Assembly (NCBI GenBank): GCA_033717875.1 | Contig: JADDKJ010000071.1 | Span: 1 to 5,912, forward strand | Direction of reading: 5' to 3' | Length of the DNA stretch: 5,912 nucleotides | Origin: SBBG01 sp033717875 | GTDB taxonomy: Bacteria; Pseudomonadota; Gammaproteobacteria; Ga0077554; Ga007554 | Part shown: in pieces, positions 1 to 5,707 of the stretch | How the letters are laid out: each line of letters begins with the position of its first letter | How positions within the stretch are numbered: position 1 is the stretch's first letter | The notes under the pieces: generated by a model | The model's database searches: none | Told to the model about the DNA's origin: nothing | What the model saw: only the letters and a program-made list of their open reading frames with translations | Made by a program: the position numbers and the translations under genes

Positions 1-252
1 CAGGCTGGCAAAGCGCGGCTCGTTGCACACGCGCAGCACCTCGTCCCGCTCCGCCTCGCTCAGGCGGTGGGCCGGCTGTGGGCGTGCCGCCGTCGGGCGG
101 CCATCCGCCTCGATCTCGCCACCGCGCGTCCAGCGCCGGTAGGTGCGCAGGCTGATGCCCACCACTTCGCATGCCGGCTCCAGACCCGCTCCCTGGGTCC
201 GTGCCTGCTTGATATCCTCGATCATCGTCCGGCGCTCCGGCAGCTCGGTCAT
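1..252 (-). CDS. IS3-family transposase OrfB, N-terminal part (runs off window)
   Basis: The first 84 codons of orfB are present: ATG at 252-250, reading MTELPERRTMIEDIKQARTQ and ending at the window edge. The N-terminal region contains a helix-turn-helix-like stretch at about residues 24-43 (LEPACEVVGISLRTYRRWTR), followed by a basic proline-rich linker and HRLSEAERDEVL, as in OrfB proteins of this IS3 subgroup. The DDE (rve) catalytic core lies beyond the window. The gene is in the -1 frame relative to orfA and shares ATGA with its stop, so it can be expressed by translational coupling or as a frameshift fusion. It is complete as far as it is visible. Confidence 0.88.
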   Translation of the reverse strand, partial: MTELPERRTMIEDIKQARTQGAGLEPACEVVGISLRTYRRWTRGGEIEADGRPTAARPQPAHRLSEAERDEVLRVCNEPRFASL

Positions 253-291
253 ACGTCCTCGTCCTGCTGCGGGAGCGCCCGATATTTTTTT
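231..291 (-). promoter_or_regulatory. Programmed -1 frameshift signal (slippery heptamer plus stem)
   Basis: On the minus strand a canonical A AAA AAA heptamer (285-291) is read in orfA phase as GCA AAA AAA. Five nucleotides downstream an 8-bp stem can form between GGCGCTCC (279-272) and GGAGCGCC (238-231), with a loop of about 33 nt. Slipping back one base continues without a stop as ISGAPAAGRGR into the orfB ATG frame. Heptamer, spacer and stimulatory stem all match the known IS3-family mechanism for making OrfAB; the stem itself is predicted only by eye. Confidence 0.8.
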
Positions 292-749
292 GCCAGCACC
301 AGCAAGGCCGCTGCCTCCGCCAGTGCCTTCTCCTTGCGATGGAGCTCGCGCTCCAGCTCCTTGATGCGCCGGCGATCCGCCTTGTGCCGCTGCGCCTGGT
401 CCGCCGCTTCCACATCGCGACGCGCGTTCGCCTGCGCGCAGGCCGCACGCCAGAAGCGCACCTGCTCAACGTACAAACCCTTGCTCCGGCAGTACGCCGC
501 CAGCCCCTCTTCATTCAGGCCGGCCGTCTCCAGCACCACCGCAAACTTGGCCGCTGAATCCCAGTCATCGGCCTTACGCTTACCACCACCCGGCATCACT
601 GACCCCGCTTCTCTGGCTACCTTGCGCCAATTGTACAACGTCGTCTCCGTGATGCCCGTCTCCCGCGACAGCTCCGCCACCGACCGGCTCTCCGGCGGCA
701 TCATCCGTCTCAAAACAGACTGCTTCAGATCTTCCGAATACCTCGACAT
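249..749 (-). CDS. IS3-family transposase OrfA
   Basis: This 166-residue protein is the DNA-binding subunit of an IS3-type transposase (Transposase_8-like). A helix-turn-helix is visible at about residues 24-43 (VAELSRETGITETTLYNWRK), and a second similar segment lies at about 67-101. A charged heptad-like stretch at about 126-156 (RRRIKELERELHRKEKALAE) looks like the leucine-zipper coiled coil used for multimerisation. The gene starts at ATG 749 and ends with TGA at 251-249, overlapping the orfB ATG as ATGA. Near its end the codons GCA AAA AAA (residues 153-155) form a slippery run, so a fused OrfAB transposase is probably made by -1 frameshifting. Nothing suggests that this reading frame is damaged. 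Confidence 0.93.
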   Translation of the reverse strand: MSRYSEDLKQSVLRRMMPPESRSVAELSRETGITETTLYNWRKVAREAGSVMPGGGKRKADDWDSAAKFAVVLETAGLNEEGLAAYCRSKGLYVEQVRFWRAACAQANARRDVEAADQAQRHKADRRRIKELERELHRKEKALAEAAALLVLAKKYRALPQQDEDV

Positions 750-828
750 CTCTCGTCACTTTCCGCCCCACCGCCTTCTCTCTTGGGGTTACAGAAAACA
801 GTGACAACTATTCTGACGCGGGGGGTCA

Positions 829-1192
829 CCTTAAGAGTTTTCTTGGGCAAGGCGGGGTAGCGTGGCATGCGGCACACCTTCCAACCGATTAAGCAGGAAT
901 AATGCCAAACTTACGGCAAGCGCCCCCAACACAACGGCCCGAATAATGCCCCCCAAGTCTGGGATGCTGGTAAAACGCCATAAGCCGCGATGCAGACCAG
1001 TCGCCCAAAACACCAGCCCCTGAATAAGCACCACCACGGGCAATATCTGTAATAGGGGCGACCACTCTACAGCGACCACTCTACTACTTGTATGGAAAAG
1101 TTGAACCGGATTAAATAAGCCGCCCCCCAAGCCAGCAACACCATACACAGATCATGCACTACCGTCGCAATGTGGCGATTGAAAATTCCCAC
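829..1192 (-). pseudogene. Truncated, frameshifted PglF/WbpM/CapD-type nucleotide-sugar dehydratase
   Basis: Only the N-terminal membrane region of a polysaccharide-type nucleotide-sugar 4,6-dehydratase/epimerase is left. From GTG 1192 (upstream GGGGGAAGG as ribosome site) the frame reads VGIFNRHIATVVHDL then MVLLAWGAAYLIRFN, the family's first membrane segment. It hits TAG at 1069-1067 inside a 14-bp tandem duplication. Removing one copy restores a single frame through the second segment (LPVVVLIQGLVFW), the family signature ATGLHRGLWRFTSIPDL, a third segment (IIRAVVLGALAVSLALFLLN) and RLEGVPHA. The last dozen residues before the TAA at 833-831 no longer look like the family, and an IS3 element follows 2 bp later. 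The Rossmann NAD-binding and catalytic SDR domain (normally over 400 residues) is absent. An intact version would start the UDP-GlcNAc route feeding the neighbouring aminotransferase. Confidence 0.85.
1058..1084. repeat. 14-bp tandem duplication (frameshifting)
   Basis: The 13-mer GCGACCACTCTAC occurs at 1058-1070 and again at 1072-1084, giving a 14-bp period. The odd base is A at 1071 against G at 1057. On the minus strand it adds +14 nt (+2 mod 3) to the dehydratase reading frame and brings a TAG into phase. It looks like a slippage-type duplication rather than a functional repeat. Confidence 0.9.
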
Positions 1193-1301
1193 CGACCTTC
1201 CCCCTGTTATTGCTGCATTACTTACGCTGCATCTTTAGCAGGCTGCATATAGCGCACGTAAAGAGTACCTATGATTGCTAACTCAGACATAACAGACCTT
1301 A
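1193..1301 (-). other. Spacer between MITE and dehydratase remnant, with a possible 22-codon ORF
   Basis: This stretch separates the MITE from the dehydratase start. It would have been the roughly 105-nt gap between the aminotransferase and dehydratase genes before the MITE arrived. The minus strand contains ATG 1290 to TAA 1224-1222, encoding 22 residues (MSELAIIGTLYVRYMQPAKD then AA). A Shine-Dalgarno-like TAAGG lies six bases upstream of that ATG. The same frame is open back through the MITE to an ATG at 1386 (54 codons in all). I do not recognise the peptide and cannot tell whether it is translated. No clear promoter or rho-independent terminator is visible. Confidence 0.3.
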
Positions 1302-1442
1302 GAACCTGCTCACGATCTCGATCAAGGGATGCAGCACAAGGCAAAAGTAGCCGAAAAAGCGGAGCATACATGGAGTATGTGAGCATTTTGAGGTCACTTT
1401 TAACGCCGCGATACGCCCTTCAGCGAGATCGTGAACAGGTTC
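1302..1442. mobile_element. MITE-like 141-bp element with terminal inverted repeats and TTA duplication
   Basis: The element begins GAACCTGCTCACGATCTCG and ends with the reverse complement of GAACCTGTTCACGATCTCG. The terminal 27 bp of the two arms pair at 24 positions. It is flanked by direct TTA repeats at 1299-1301 and 1443-1445, a 3-bp target duplication of the TNA type known for part of the IS5 family. No transposase gene fits in 141 bp, so it would have to be mobilised in trans. The palindrome continues inward without indels to a 5-bp CATAC/GTATG stem and a 5-nt loop centred on 1372. By hand count about 42 of 70 symmetric positions are complementary. The family assignment to IS5 is an inference from duplication type and end style. 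Confidence 0.75.
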
Positions 1443-2912
1443 TTAGATAAATACCGATTCAATTATACCGATAATGCGATCCTGCTGCTCAATCGACATA
1501 TTGGACCCCGAAGGCAAGCAGAGACCTTGCAAAAATAACTGGTCAGAAATGCTTGTTTTCTCCTCGTGCGAATAATAAGCACAGCTTGAAAATAAGGGCT
1601 GAGAGTGCATAGGTTTCCATATATGACGCGCCTCGATGCGCTCACGGGACAATCTCAACATGAGTTCTGCTGGAGTGATGTTAGATTGGGTACTATCAAT
1701 CAGACAAGCTGTCAGCCAATGGGTGCCACGCCCAGACGGTGGCTCGGGCATCCAGCGAAGCGCTGAAATATGCGCCAAGCCATCCTGATAGCGTTTAAAA
1801 ACCGATCTTCTGGCCTCCACACGGCTTTCCAATACTTTGAGCTGTCCCCGGCCTACCCCTGCCAGAATATTACTCATGCGGTAATTGAAGCCGACCTGCG
1901 TGTGCTCATAGTGGGGAGCCGGATCACGCGCCTGCGTGGCAAGGAAGCGGGCCTGTTTGATCAAGCCTTCATCCTCAGAAACCAGCATACCGCCGCCTGA
2001 AGTTGTAATGATCTTGTTACCGTTAAAGGAATAAACCCCCATCAGTCCGAATGTGCCACTGGCTTTGCCCTTGTAGGTGGCCCCCAATGACTCTGCCGCG
2101 TCTTCAATCACCGGCACGCCATACTGTCGGCAAATTGCCATGATCGGATCCATGTCGGCGCTTTGCCCATACAAATTCACCACGATCACCGCTTTGGGCA
2201 ACTTGCCCTCGCGTTTGGCTCGGTCAAACGCCTTTTCCAACGCCACCGGCGACATATTCCAGCTTTCCGGTTCCGAGTCGATAAACACCGGCTGCGCCCA
2301 TTGGTACACAATCGGGTTTGCACTGGCCACAAACGTCAACGACGAACAAAAAACCACATCACCAGGCCCTACATTCAACATGCGCAAGGCCAAATGGATT
2401 GCAGCCGTGCCCGAGCTTAGCGCCGCCGCGTACGATATCCCGACATGCGCAGCTATCTCACGCTCAAAGGCATCCACATTAGGACCCAGCGGCGCAATCC
2501 AGTTAGTGCGAAACGCTTCGTCAACAAACTCCCGCTCCCAAGAACCCAGATGCGGGGTTGACAGCAAAATCTGCTCATCCAGCTCGCGCCGCTCCAGCAC
2601 TTTTGCCACAAAACCTGCCTCATCCAGCACCGGTAAGTGATTAATCTGGTGTAAGTTCATCAAATCCAGAGCTGCTTCGCGCGTCACACCGTCCTGCACC
2701 ACAATGGAATCCATCGCAGGTAATGCCGCCAAAGTATCACCAAGGGCTTTGCCTTCAAGCAGCAAACGCCGAATATCACCATCCGTAATGGTCCGCTCAA
2801 AAGTGCCGTCAGCCTGCAATAACAACAAAATGCCAGACCCCTCTTTATCCAGAATGGCCAGCGCATCGAAAATACTTGTCGTTCTATTAACGCTTATTGC
2901 AACTATGTTCAT
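1443..2912 (-). CDS. LegC-like sugar aminotransferase (DegT/DnrJ/EryC1 family) with N-terminal CBS pair
   Basis: This 489-residue protein has two parts. Residues 1-112 form two CBS repeats (about 5-55, with TITDGDIRRLLLEG; about 66-110, with HQINHLPVLDEAGFV), like those preceding COG1208-type sugar nucleotidyltransferases. Residues about 116-489 form a complete PLP sugar aminotransferase of the LegC/PglE/EpsN type: entry motif FRTNWIAPLGPNV, cofactor loop SSGTAA (167-171), IEDAAESLGA with Asp271, and the Schiff-base lysine Lys300 in SFNGNKIITTSGGGM. It should convert UDP-4-keto-6-deoxy-GlcNAc to the 4-amino sugar using glutamate in the cytoplasm, handing it to the NeuD-like acetyltransferase. 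The start at ATG 2912 is chosen because AGGGA lies seven bases upstream and the CBS similarity begins there. The stop codon coincides with the TTA duplication of the adjoining MITE. The CBS ligand and role are unknown. Confidence 0.9.
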   Translation of the reverse strand: MNIVAISVNRTTSIFDALAILDKEGSGILLLLQADGTFERTITDGDIRRLLLEGKALGDTLAALPAMDSIVVQDGVTREAALDLMNLHQINHLPVLDEAGFVAKVLERRELDEQILLSTPHLGSWEREFVDEAFRTNWIAPLGPNVDAFEREIAAHVGISYAAALSSGTAAIHLALRMLNVGPGDVVFCSSLTFVASANPIVYQWAQPVFIDSEPESWNMSPVALEKAFDRAKREGKLPKAVIVVNLYGQSADMDPIMAICRQYGVPVIEDAAESLGATYKGKASGTFGLMGVYSFNGNKIITTSGGGMLVSEDEGLIKQARFLATQARDPAPHYEHTQVGFNYRMSNILAGVGRGQLKVLESRVEARRSVFKRYQDGLAHISALRWMPEPPSGRGTHWLTACLIDSTQSNITPAELMLRLSRERIEARHIWKPMHSQPLFSSCAYYSHEEKTSISDQLFLQGLCLPSGSNMSIEQQDRIIGIIESVFI

Positions 2913-2916
2913 TCGT

Positions 2917-3546
2917 TTATCCCTGAAGACACTGAGCGGGAACACCAACGTAAGTGCCCCCTGCCGGTAAATTGTGCAGAACCACTGCCCCCGCCCCTAC
3001 AACACATCCTTCTCCGATCGAAACACCAGGAAGCACATTCGCCCCTGCTCCAATCAGAACGCCATCACCTACAGCCACACCGCCGCCTAGTGTGGCATTC
3101 GGCGCCACATGGCAAAATGCGCCCAAACGACAATCGTGGTCAATCACGGCACCATGGTTCACAATGCAGCCGACACCCAGAGAGGATTCCGGTGCCAGGA
3201 TAGCACCCGCAGCGACAAAACAGCCAATCCCCACCTCAGCAGAGGCCGCCACCATAGCCCGCGAATGCAGGACAGAGTGGTACTTCATGCCTGCTTGTAG
3301 ACAGAAATCGGCAACTCGAGAGCGAAATCTGTTGTTGCCAATGGCCACATGAAAATACCCGCCGGGCTGCAATGCTTTATCAACGGGCACAACGATGGGT
3401 AAACCCATAAGGAGCAAACCGGTAAACTTCACATCATCATCTGCCAACTGCAACAAGCAATCTACCCCGTCCAGGCAACGCATCGCATCAATCACCACCT
3501 TGGCATGCCCACCGGCCCCAACAATCAAAAAAGACTCAGTACGCAT
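2917..3546 (-). CDS. neuD: NeuD/PglD-like sugar O/N-acetyltransferase
   Basis: This 209-residue enzyme has the two-part PglD/NeuD fold. An N-terminal Rossmann-like nucleotide-sugar domain opens with LIVGAGGHAKVVIDAM (residues 7-22). A C-terminal left-handed beta-helix of hexapeptide repeats runs from about residue 97 to 192 (for example AGAILAPESSLGVG, VLIGAGANVLPGVSIGEG) and ends with the usual YVGVPAQ acetyl-CoA-end motif. His137 in VIDHDC is the residue expected to act as catalytic base in the family. Next to a LegC-type aminotransferase its likely reaction is N-acetylation of the UDP-4-amino sugar by acetyl-CoA, giving UDP-N,N'-diacetylbacillosamine. Sialic-acid O-acetylation, the other NeuD-family role, is possible. 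Its ATG overlaps the end of neuC by 11 bp, so it depends on coupled translation; no strong ribosome site of its own is seen. Confidence 0.92.
   Translation of the reverse strand: MRTESFLIVGAGGHAKVVIDAMRCLDGVDCLLQLADDDVKFTGLLLMGLPIVVPVDKALQPGGYFHVAIGNNRFRSRVADFCLQAGMKYHSVLHSRAMVAASAEVGIGCFVAAGAILAPESSLGVGCIVNHGAVIDHDCRLGAFCHVAPNATLGGGVAVGDGVLIGAGANVLPGVSIGEGCVVGAGAVVLHNLPAGGTYVGVPAQCLQG
2920..2924 (-). promoter_or_regulatory. Shine-Dalgarno of the CBS-aminotransferase gene
   Basis: AGGGA on the minus strand lies inside the last codons of neuD, seven bases before ATG 2912. It supports that start over a GTG at 2948, which would add 12 residues inside neuD with no family similarity. Confidence 0.7.
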
Positions 3547-4678
3547 TGGATTTCAACAATACCGAAGCCGAAAAATCCAGCGAACCTAGCAACTGTACGA
3601 TTTTCTGCGCCGCACAATCCTGGCCGTAAACATTACCGGGCATGAGCCGCCCACCGGTTAGCACATGATCAAGTGCCACATCCACATCCTTACCCGCCAC
3701 TCTGACATCCGTAATATTACCATTGCGCTCGCGCAGGTTCTGGCGCACCCCCACATTCAGCACAGGCGTACCGAAGCTGGCTGCCTCGATGATACCGCTG
3801 CTTGAGTTACCCACCATCACATCGCACGCTGCCATCCATGACACGAATTCGAGTCTTGGCAAGTGCATCAACACCCGCACCTGCGGGTGCAGGGCATTGC
3901 CCTCCAAAACCGTACGCACCCCCTCACTGCCTGCATCCGAATTGGGCGTCAAGGCAATCACCTGCAAACCTTGCCTCAAGCAAGCCTCAAGCAATGCACG
4001 CGCTTCGCTTGCCGCGTTATCAGCCTCTTGCAATACCGGATGATACACAAACAAGGCAAGCCCCTTGGCAGGGTCAAACCCCACGCCATTGCACAGTGCT
4101 GCACGGTCAAGGGTGACCAGATCACTCAACCCATCCAGCCCCGGTGCGCCGGTTACAAAAATAGTGTCGGCATGCTCGCCCATGCGAATCAATCGCTCGC
4201 GCGCATCCTGCGTGGCCACAAAGTGAAAATGCGAAAGTTTGGAAATTGCGTGTCGCACAGGTTCATCCACCGTGCCGGACCGCTCTCCCCCATGGATGTG
4301 CGCCACAGGTATATTCAAATGAATCGCCGCCAGCGCCCCAGCCAGCATCTCGCCACGGTCTCCCAACAACAGCACCACATCAGGCTGCAGGCGCTCAAAA
4401 GCCGTTACACAGCCATCAAGCGTCTTTGCCAAATTACGCGCCATGGTGGCGCCCGTGGATGTATCCATCTCAACCTGAATACGCGCACCCACATTCAAAC
4501 CCGCCGCCTCAATCTCACGCACGGTCAAACCAAAACGCTCTGACAAATGCATACCCGTTGCCACCACATCCAGCGCCAAAATCGGGCTGGCATGTATCGC
4601 CTGCAAGGTGGATTGCATCAGACCAAAGTCGGCGCGCGTGCCGGATACATAGCAGACCCGTCGCACACCGTTCGTCAT
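3536..4678 (-). CDS. neuC: NeuC/LegG-like hydrolysing UDP-sugar 2-epimerase
   Basis: This 380-residue cytoplasmic enzyme of the UDP-GlcNAc 2-epimerase family releases UDP while inverting C2. It would produce ManNAc, or in a legionaminate pathway 2,4-diacetamido-2,4,6-trideoxymannose. Family marks include CYVSGTRADFGLM near the N-terminus (residues 9-21), LLLGDRGEMLAG (about 103-114), HIHGGERSGTVDE (127-139), YHPV (about 212-215) and the UDP-binding GNSSSGIIEAASFGTP (290-305). Length is normal and no key segment is missing. ATG 4678 is preferred over an upstream in-frame GTG at 4693: it overlaps the neuB stop as ATGA and has GGAG (4691-4688) nine bases upstream. The substrate cannot be fixed from sequence; the neighbouring aminotransferase and acetyltransferase favour UDP-diacetylbacillosamine (LegG role). 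Confidence 0.93.
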   Translation of the reverse strand: MTNGVRRVCYVSGTRADFGLMQSTLQAIHASPILALDVVATGMHLSERFGLTVREIEAAGLNVGARIQVEMDTSTGATMARNLAKTLDGCVTAFERLQPDVVLLLGDRGEMLAGALAAIHLNIPVAHIHGGERSGTVDEPVRHAISKLSHFHFVATQDARERLIRMGEHADTIFVTGAPGLDGLSDLVTLDRAALCNGVGFDPAKGLALFVYHPVLQEADNAASEARALLEACLRQGLQVIALTPNSDAGSEGVRTVLEGNALHPQVRVLMHLPRLEFVSWMAACDVMVGNSSSGIIEAASFGTPVLNVGVRQNLRERNGNITDVRVAGKDVDVALDHVLTGGRLMPGNVYGQDCAAQKIVQLLGSLDFSASVLLKSNAY

Positions 4679-5706
4679 ACCAGATCGCTCCACTGCAAGG
4701 TCACGCCTGGCTCAATATTCCGCACAGCCTTTTTACCAATCACTGCCGCCAGCGCTTTAGGCGCGATGCCATTGCCGGGACGCATCAGCGCCACATCCTC
4801 TGGAGCAACAACCTGACCAGCGGTAACGCCACGCACCAGCGTGACACTACGGCGCACCAGTTCACGCACCGGAAGCTCGCTTGTATTCGGTTGCTTGATG
4901 GGTGAACCGAGCGCACGTTCCACATCGCGGATACGAGCAATCATTTCAGCCAGCTCATCCGGTTCCAGTGAAGCCTTGTGATCGGGTCCCGGGAAATTAC
5001 GGTCCAGCGTAAAGTGTTTTTCGATCACTGTTGCCCCCATGGCGACAGCAGCAACAGAAACGGTTGTTCCTGCCGTATGATCAGAGTAGCCAACGGGCAA
5101 GCCAGTGGCTTGCGCAATGGTAGTCATGGCACGCAAATTCACATCTTCAAGGGCTGCGGGATAATTGGAAGTACAGTGCAGCACCGTCAACATGCTTTCC
5201 AGTGGCGCAGTAAAACCTAGCTGCTGCCGTACCGACCGAATCACCTCAATCGCATCATGAATTTCGTCCAGCGTGGCCATACCCGTGGACAGAATCATCG
5301 GTACGTTTTTGCTTGCCAAGTGCGCCAGAAACGAGTGATTAGTGATTTCTCCCGAGGGTATCTTGATATACCGCATACCCAAGGCGATCAGAAAGTCGGC
5401 GGCCTCTTCATCAAACGGGGTGGACATGAATTCGATGCACAGCTCATTACAGCGCACAAACAGTTTGCGATGCAAAGCCTCAGACATTTCCAGTTGCTTG
5501 AGCATCGAATACTGATCACCATCACCAGTTTCGCGCTTTTGATACGCAGCCTTTTCAGCGCCTTTTCGCACCAACTTGTCAGCAGAAAAGGTCTGAAACT
5601 TGACAGCATCCGCCCCACAGCGCGCCGCAGTCTCGACCAACTGCAACGCCAAATCATCGCTGCCGTTGTGGTTGACACCTGCTTCAGCGATAAAAAAAGT
5701 AGGCAT
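4675..5706 (-). CDS. neuB: NeuB/LegI-like nonulosonate (sialic/legionaminic acid) synthase
   Basis: This 343-residue enzyme condenses phosphoenolpyruvate with an N-acylated mannosamine-type sugar to make a nine-carbon acid. It has the NeuB TIM barrel: IAEAGVNHNGS (6-16), AVKFQTF (34-40), STPFDEEAADFL (95-106), YIKIPSGEITN (113-123), STGMATLDEI (140-149), VLHCTSNYPA (175-184), GYSDHTAG (206-213) and EKHFTLDRNFPGPDH (229-243, metal/PEP region). A C-terminal SAF antifreeze-like domain follows (about 285-343, from RRSVTLVRGV). Length and motifs are normal, and it does not resemble the PseI branch. The start at ATG 5706 matches the usual family N-terminus, and an in-frame stop lies three codons earlier. 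There is no good Shine-Dalgarno, only a GAG about five bases upstream, because the transposase end sits directly upstream. Neu5Ac versus legionaminate specificity is inferred from neighbours only. Confidence 0.95.
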   Translation of the reverse strand: MPTFFIAEAGVNHNGSDDLALQLVETAARCGADAVKFQTFSADKLVRKGAEKAAYQKRETGDGDQYSMLKQLEMSEALHRKLFVRCNELCIEFMSTPFDEEAADFLIALGMRYIKIPSGEITNHSFLAHLASKNVPMILSTGMATLDEIHDAIEVIRSVRQQLGFTAPLESMLTVLHCTSNYPAALEDVNLRAMTTIAQATGLPVGYSDHTAGTTVSVAAVAMGATVIEKHFTLDRNFPGPDHKASLEPDELAEMIARIRDVERALGSPIKQPNTSELPVRELVRRSVTLVRGVTAGQVVAPEDVALMRPGNGIAPKALAAVIGKKAVRNIEPGVTLQWSDLV

Positions 5707-5707
5707 A

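Larger units (their letters stand above)
1..828 (-). mobile_element. IS3-family insertion sequence, left (5') part
   Basis: The segment carries an IS3-type orfA/orfB pair reading leftward. Its outer end is placed at 828 because the minus strand there begins TGACCCCCCGCG, the TG start typical of IS3-family termini, about 80 nt upstream of the orfA start. The other end, and therefore the matching inverted repeat and the 3-4 bp target duplication, lie outside the window. Bases 750-828 hold only the terminal repeat and leader. The segment is more GC-rich than the sugar genes beside it, as expected for an independently acquired element. The exact boundary is inferred from one end only. Confidence 0.85.

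Noticed and set aside
67..804. Long plus-strand open frame of 245 codons opposite the transposase genes
   Set aside because: It is the antisense shadow of orfA/orfB in GC-rich DNA, with low-complexity Ser/Arg/Ala composition and no recognisable motif.
1058..1084. Short direct repeats as the start of a CRISPR or regulatory iteron array
   Set aside because: There are only two copies with a 1-nt gap inside a coding remnant, and removing one restores the protein frame.
831..1148. 105-codon minus-strand frame starting at GTG 1148 as a separate small membrane protein
   Set aside because: Its first 25 or so residues are out-of-frame reading of the dehydratase N-terminus. The real first membrane segment is in the frame from GTG 1192, separated by the 14-bp duplication.
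1302..1442. The palindrome as a rho-independent terminator
   Set aside because: No U-run follows either arm on either strand, and the terminal repeats plus TTA duplication fit a mobile element better.
2913..2948. GTG 2948 as the aminotransferase start
   Set aside because: The extra 12 residues lie inside neuD and resemble no CBS protein; ATG 2912 has a good AGGGA ribosome site.
4679..4693. Upstream GTG 4693 as the neuC start
   Set aside because: The extra five residues (MERSG) add no family similarity, while ATG 4678 gives an ATGA overlap with neuB and a properly spaced GGAG.
3863..4905. Long plus-strand frames opposite neuC and neuB
   Set aside because: They are antisense shadows of two well-conserved full-length genes, with biased His/Gln/Arg/Pro composition and no motifs.
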